Of a stretch of DNA of 32,088 nucleotides, positions 29,086 to 32,088 are shown one piece after another (position 1 is the stretch's first letter; each line of letters opens with the position of its first letter). The notes beneath the pieces are model-generated. The model did not search any database. It saw only the letters and a list, made by a program, of their open reading frames with translations, and had not been told where the DNA came from. Location: assembly GCA_016186645.1 (NCBI GenBank), contig JACPLF010000001.1, positions 1 through 32,088 on the forward strand, given 5' to 3'. The position numbers and the translations under genes were made by a program. This DNA is from Candidatus Levyibacteriota bacterium (GTDB lineage: Bacteria > Patescibacteriota > Microgenomatia > Levybacterales > UBA12049).

Positions 29086-29874
29086 ATGGAAGAAAATTCC
29101 ACTATTCCCAAGAAAAATAGATTACATGCTTTGGCATTTCTGGAAATAGGATTGTTTGAGATTGGATTTGTTGCAGTTGTTCTTTTTCTTCTCTTTGGCG
29201 TTCTTAATTACTTCAACATCCTCCCTGTCTCAGACGCATTCCCGAAGTATCTAGGCTGGCTCCCGCGCCAACAAACGAAATTAGCTTCGCAAGGAGAGAC
29301 CTTGCAGACCAAGAACAATCCTCTCGATTATTCTCCTGTCTCCAAACCGACTCCCCAAGACACATTTCAATATGATGTCAAAAAAGCAGACACACTCCTG
29401 ACGCAATACCTCAAAGATAATATTAAACCTGAATTCCTGCCTTCAAAAATTGAGATAAAACAAGGTTTATCTATCGACGGAAGGACAGAAAACATTAAAT
29501 ATGAATTCGGATCACAGTTTTCATCAAACACAGATTCGTTTTCAGCCAACTTTCACTACAGAGAAAATACTAATGATCCAAATGATTTCACAATATTTAT
29601 CCAGTTGGGAAATACACAGGAAGGTACCCTAACTCCGTCTATCGCTAATTCTATTGCATCTTCTTATTTTAATAATCCATATGCAATAACTTCATGCAGT
29701 ACCAAAGGCACCAGCTCTTCCTGTGAAGAATTCATATCGGAGAATGATGAGAAAAAAGGCTATGGACTTATATTTGCATCTGATAAAGGGAAATTTATAC
29801 CTATACTTTTTACCTGCTTGGTACCAAAAACAAGCAAAGACTATGCTACTCAAAAAAGCTGTATTGCATTATAG
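29086..29874 (+). CDS. Membrane-anchored hypothetical protein
   Basis: One N-terminal TM segment (EIGFVAVVLFLLFGVLNYFNILPV) and a long extracytoplasmic region; start at MEENSTIPKKN. Confidence 0.7.
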   Translation: MEENSTIPKKNRLHALAFLEIGLFEIGFVAVVLFLLFGVLNYFNILPVSDAFPKYLGWLPRQQTKLASQGETLQTKNNPLDYSPVSKPTPQDTFQYDVKKADTLLTQYLKDNIKPEFLPSKIEIKQGLSIDGRTENIKYEFGSQFSSNTDSFSANFHYRENTNDPNDFTIFIQLGNTQEGTLTPSIANSIASSYFNNPYAITSCSTKGTSSSCEEFISENDEKKGYGLIFASDKGKFIPILFTCLVPKTSKDYATQKSCIAL

Positions 29875-29901
29875 TTTTTGCACTCTAGAAATTTAAAAAA
29901 T

Positions 29902-29930
29902 TTGACAAACCCGTAGTATAGCATTACAAT
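29902..29930 (+). promoter_or_regulatory. Near-consensus sigma70-type promoter
   Basis: TTGACA, 17 bp, TACAAT. Confidence 0.65.
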
Positions 29931-29953
29931 CGGTTTAAATGGAGGCAAAAGAT

Positions 29954-30994
29954 ATGGCTAAAGAAAACCTAGGATTAAGAATACTTAGAATAGGCGCTCC
30001 TTCCAAAGAGAGGAGCGTTGCCCCTGTTCTTCCAAAACCTGATACAAAACCAGCTTTTGCTCCCGAACCGGAAAAACCCCCAACAAAGAAAAGAGGACTT
30101 GATAAAATAACGAAAAGAGCTCTCGCTAGTTTGATGATGCTGGGCGCTGTTACAGAAGGAACAGGTGCTGTAATTACAGAGTTGACAAATAATGTACCAC
30201 TATCAGCAGATGTTCCGACGCTGATACAAGATTTTGCCTGGCCTAAAACATTGCTAGATAAAACTTTATTTAAAGAGGAAGCGCTCCCAGTTTTTGATCC
30301 TGCCGCTAATAGCGGAGTTGTTGAGGCTGGAACAAATACTGTAGCTGGATTTAATGATTCTCTCAAAAGGAAATATGAGGAACAAGTTGACAAAAATAAA
30401 GACAGTAAAAGTCCTACTGTGCTTTTTCCTGTTAAATTTGCTCAAAATGGACAAAGAGCAGGTTATAAATATGCAAAACCGTCAACTATTGGTACAGATT
30501 CCCAAACTGGACAACCTGTAACCCAAGAATTTCCCGGATCAATCAGTCTTAAACTCGATAAGGGCGTTGAAATACTTGTGATGGCTGAAGACGCAGAAGT
30601 ATTCCAGTATAAGCCTCTGATCATAGACGGAAAAGAGTATTTTGTTGGATTGTGGATAAAATTCCAACAAAACGGAGAAATATACGGATTCGGAATATCA
30701 AGTGCAGATGTCAGAACATTTACCTCAATCGGAGATGCAAGTAATGCTCCAATAGTACCAAGTTTTCCGCAAGGTGGTCTAGATCTTTCTGGCGCTAAAA
30801 ATGGATTAAAACTTCCCTTAGGAATATCTGTTGCTCGTATAGACTATGTGACCTATGTAACAGATATGAATGCAGGTATGAATTTCAAAAGATATAATCG
30901 TGAAACCGGTAGATGGGAACAGATAAGACCTAATTTCGTAACAGATAATTCCAGCGGACAGGTAAAACTGCTAGTGTCTTCACCTCAACGATAA
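29954..30994 (+). CDS. Hypothetical protein
   Basis: ORF 29939-30994; GGAGG at 29940-29944 favours the second Met (MAKENLGLRIL). Confidence 0.7.
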   Translation: MAKENLGLRILRIGAPSKERSVAPVLPKPDTKPAFAPEPEKPPTKKRGLDKITKRALASLMMLGAVTEGTGAVITELTNNVPLSADVPTLIQDFAWPKTLLDKTLFKEEALPVFDPAANSGVVEAGTNTVAGFNDSLKRKYEEQVDKNKDSKSPTVLFPVKFAQNGQRAGYKYAKPSTIGTDSQTGQPVTQEFPGSISLKLDKGVEILVMAEDAEVFQYKPLIIDGKEYFVGLWIKFQQNGEIYGFGISSADVRTFTSIGDASNAPIVPSFPQGGLDLSGAKNGLKLPLGISVARIDYVTYVTDMNAGMNFKRYNRETGRWEQIRPNFVTDNSSGQVKLLVSSPQR

Positions 30995-31038
30995 AATATT
31001 AACTTCTCCTTTCAAAAATATGCTACTATATTTTTAGC

Positions 31039-32088
31039 ATGATCAGTTTTCTGCGGAAATCTATTCTATTAATCAGCTTAATTTTTCTTTTTAGCTTTTT
31101 CTTTTCATCTCCTTCTTCAGCTCAGCAATGTATAACCATACCATATACGGTATGTCTCAACACACTATCTAACAATGTCTGTAATGACGAGGTAAACTTT
31201 CTCAATACAGGAAAATATTTTAATCAAATCTGTGAAGAGCCAACTGTTTTGTGCAGTTTCTCAGCATGGTGTACGAAATATACAGGAACAGAATGCTGTA
31301 CGGTGAATACAGGAGACCCACCAGGACTAGGTTACGACTACTGTAGTCAAAACGCTCCAGTTGGAATTTGTGCCGACGGTAGCTATGCTCACGTCATCCA
31401 ATGCTGTTCTAATCCTCCCACCCCCACTCCCACATCCACCCCAACCCCAACTGGCGGACCAACCCCCACCCCCACCCCCACTCTTTGGTTAATAAATGGA
31501 ACTGTTTATTATGACAATGACAATAATGGTGTATTTGATATTCCTGCAGGTGATACTGCGTATGGCAGCGGAGCCAACGTTATAGTCAAAGATGTAACCG
31601 CAAACGAGCTTAAAGGTCCCTATACTACAGATTCATTTGGGGTTTACCAAACTCCCCGCATCTGGCCTGACCAGCACACAGTTAATGTAACGCTTACTAC
31701 CTCTCCTCCTTTGGGCTGCACAGTTACCAGTATTAATCCTGCCAGCCGTCTTATGACTTCTGATCAGACTGTTAACTATGCTATTTATTGTCCTTCTCCC
31801 ACTCCTACCCCAACCAACATTCCCACACCAACCATTACCCCAACTCCCTGTCCCGGATGTATCCCAACTAATACTCCTACCCCGGCTCCAACTTCAACTC
31901 CCGCCCCAACTGCAGGACCAACTTCAACTCCCACTCCCACCCCAACACCTGCGGCAGGATGCAACAGTTATTCATGCACTCTGAATTTCTATAATGGTCC
32001 TTCCTGTAGTGTTTTTTCCCTCTCAAACACCTCTACCTTTTGCGCAGCAAGCGTAGATCTCAGCTGCCAGCCAAACGGCAGTAACTCT
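31039..32088 (+). CDS. Exported Cys-rich protein with Pro/Thr linkers and an SdrD B-like/prealbumin-like domain, truncated at window end
   Basis: 350 open codons: MISFLRKSILLISLIFLFSFFFSSPSSAQQCITIPYTVC...; PTPTPTSTPTPTGGPTPTPTPT; INGTVYYDNDNNGVFD...TTDSFGVYQTP; no stop before 32088. Confidence 0.75.
   Translation, partial: MISFLRKSILLISLIFLFSFFFSSPSSAQQCITIPYTVCLNTLSNNVCNDEVNFLNTGKYFNQICEEPTVLCSFSAWCTKYTGTECCTVNTGDPPGLGYDYCSQNAPVGICADGSYAHVIQCCSNPPTPTPTSTPTPTGGPTPTPTPTLWLINGTVYYDNDNNGVFDIPAGDTAYGSGANVIVKDVTANELKGPYTTDSFGVYQTPRIWPDQHTVNVTLTTSPPLGCTVTSINPASRLMTSDQTVNYAIYCPSPTPTPTNIPTPTITPTPCPGCIPTNTPTPAPTSTPAPTAGPTSTPTPTPTPAAGCNSYSCTLNFYNGPSCSVFSLSNTSTFCAASVDLSCQPNGSNS

Noticed and set aside
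31778-31984. 68-aa ORF MLFIVLLPLLPQPTFPHQ...
   Set aside because: Alternative-frame reading of the Pro/Thr linker of the 31039 CDS.

Overview
AT-rich 32 kb window that looks like a Candidate Phyla Radiation-type (Microgenomates/Parcubacteria-like) chromosome; the taxon is inferred from gene content and style only. No rRNA, tRNA or CRISPR array was seen. Left half: VIT1-type transporter, XerC/D-like recombinase, a PaaX/Cas2-fold regulator, a tightly packed argF-pyrB-pyrC set, folD, gyrA, ppa, gyrB, a PD-(D/E)XK-like protein, a wall/surface cluster (FemAB-like, DegT-like, alpha/beta hydrolase, MurF-like) and a short HolB-like AAA+ protein. Right half: a type IV pilus locus (pilB, pilT, pilC, three tandem near-duplicate pilins, pilD, several minor pilins including one fused to a DUF1554/lectin-like domain, and an embedded four-helix-bundle gene), then a decayed repeat-rich segment, a RelE/RHH toxin-antitoxin pair, two exported or membrane hypotheticals and a truncated Cys-rich, Pro/Thr-linker surface protein. 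Most notable: at least 11 short arrays of degenerate 7-8 bp repeats, several lying inside coding sequence (pyrC, folD, degT-like, pilD) and several forming the leader-coding regions of minor pilins. For the DUF1554 pilin, no canonical start is in frame with the prepilin motif, yet adding one heptamer (or removing two) joins a well-placed SD/ATG exactly to RKGFTLIEL. This makes it a candidate heptamer-slippage phase-variation system for pilus-tip proteins. Other notable items: paired 30-bp dyads flanking the PaaX-like gene, a remnant of a second xer gene, a frameshifted paralog of the 29086 gene, and an OTC with HDMP in place of HCLP.
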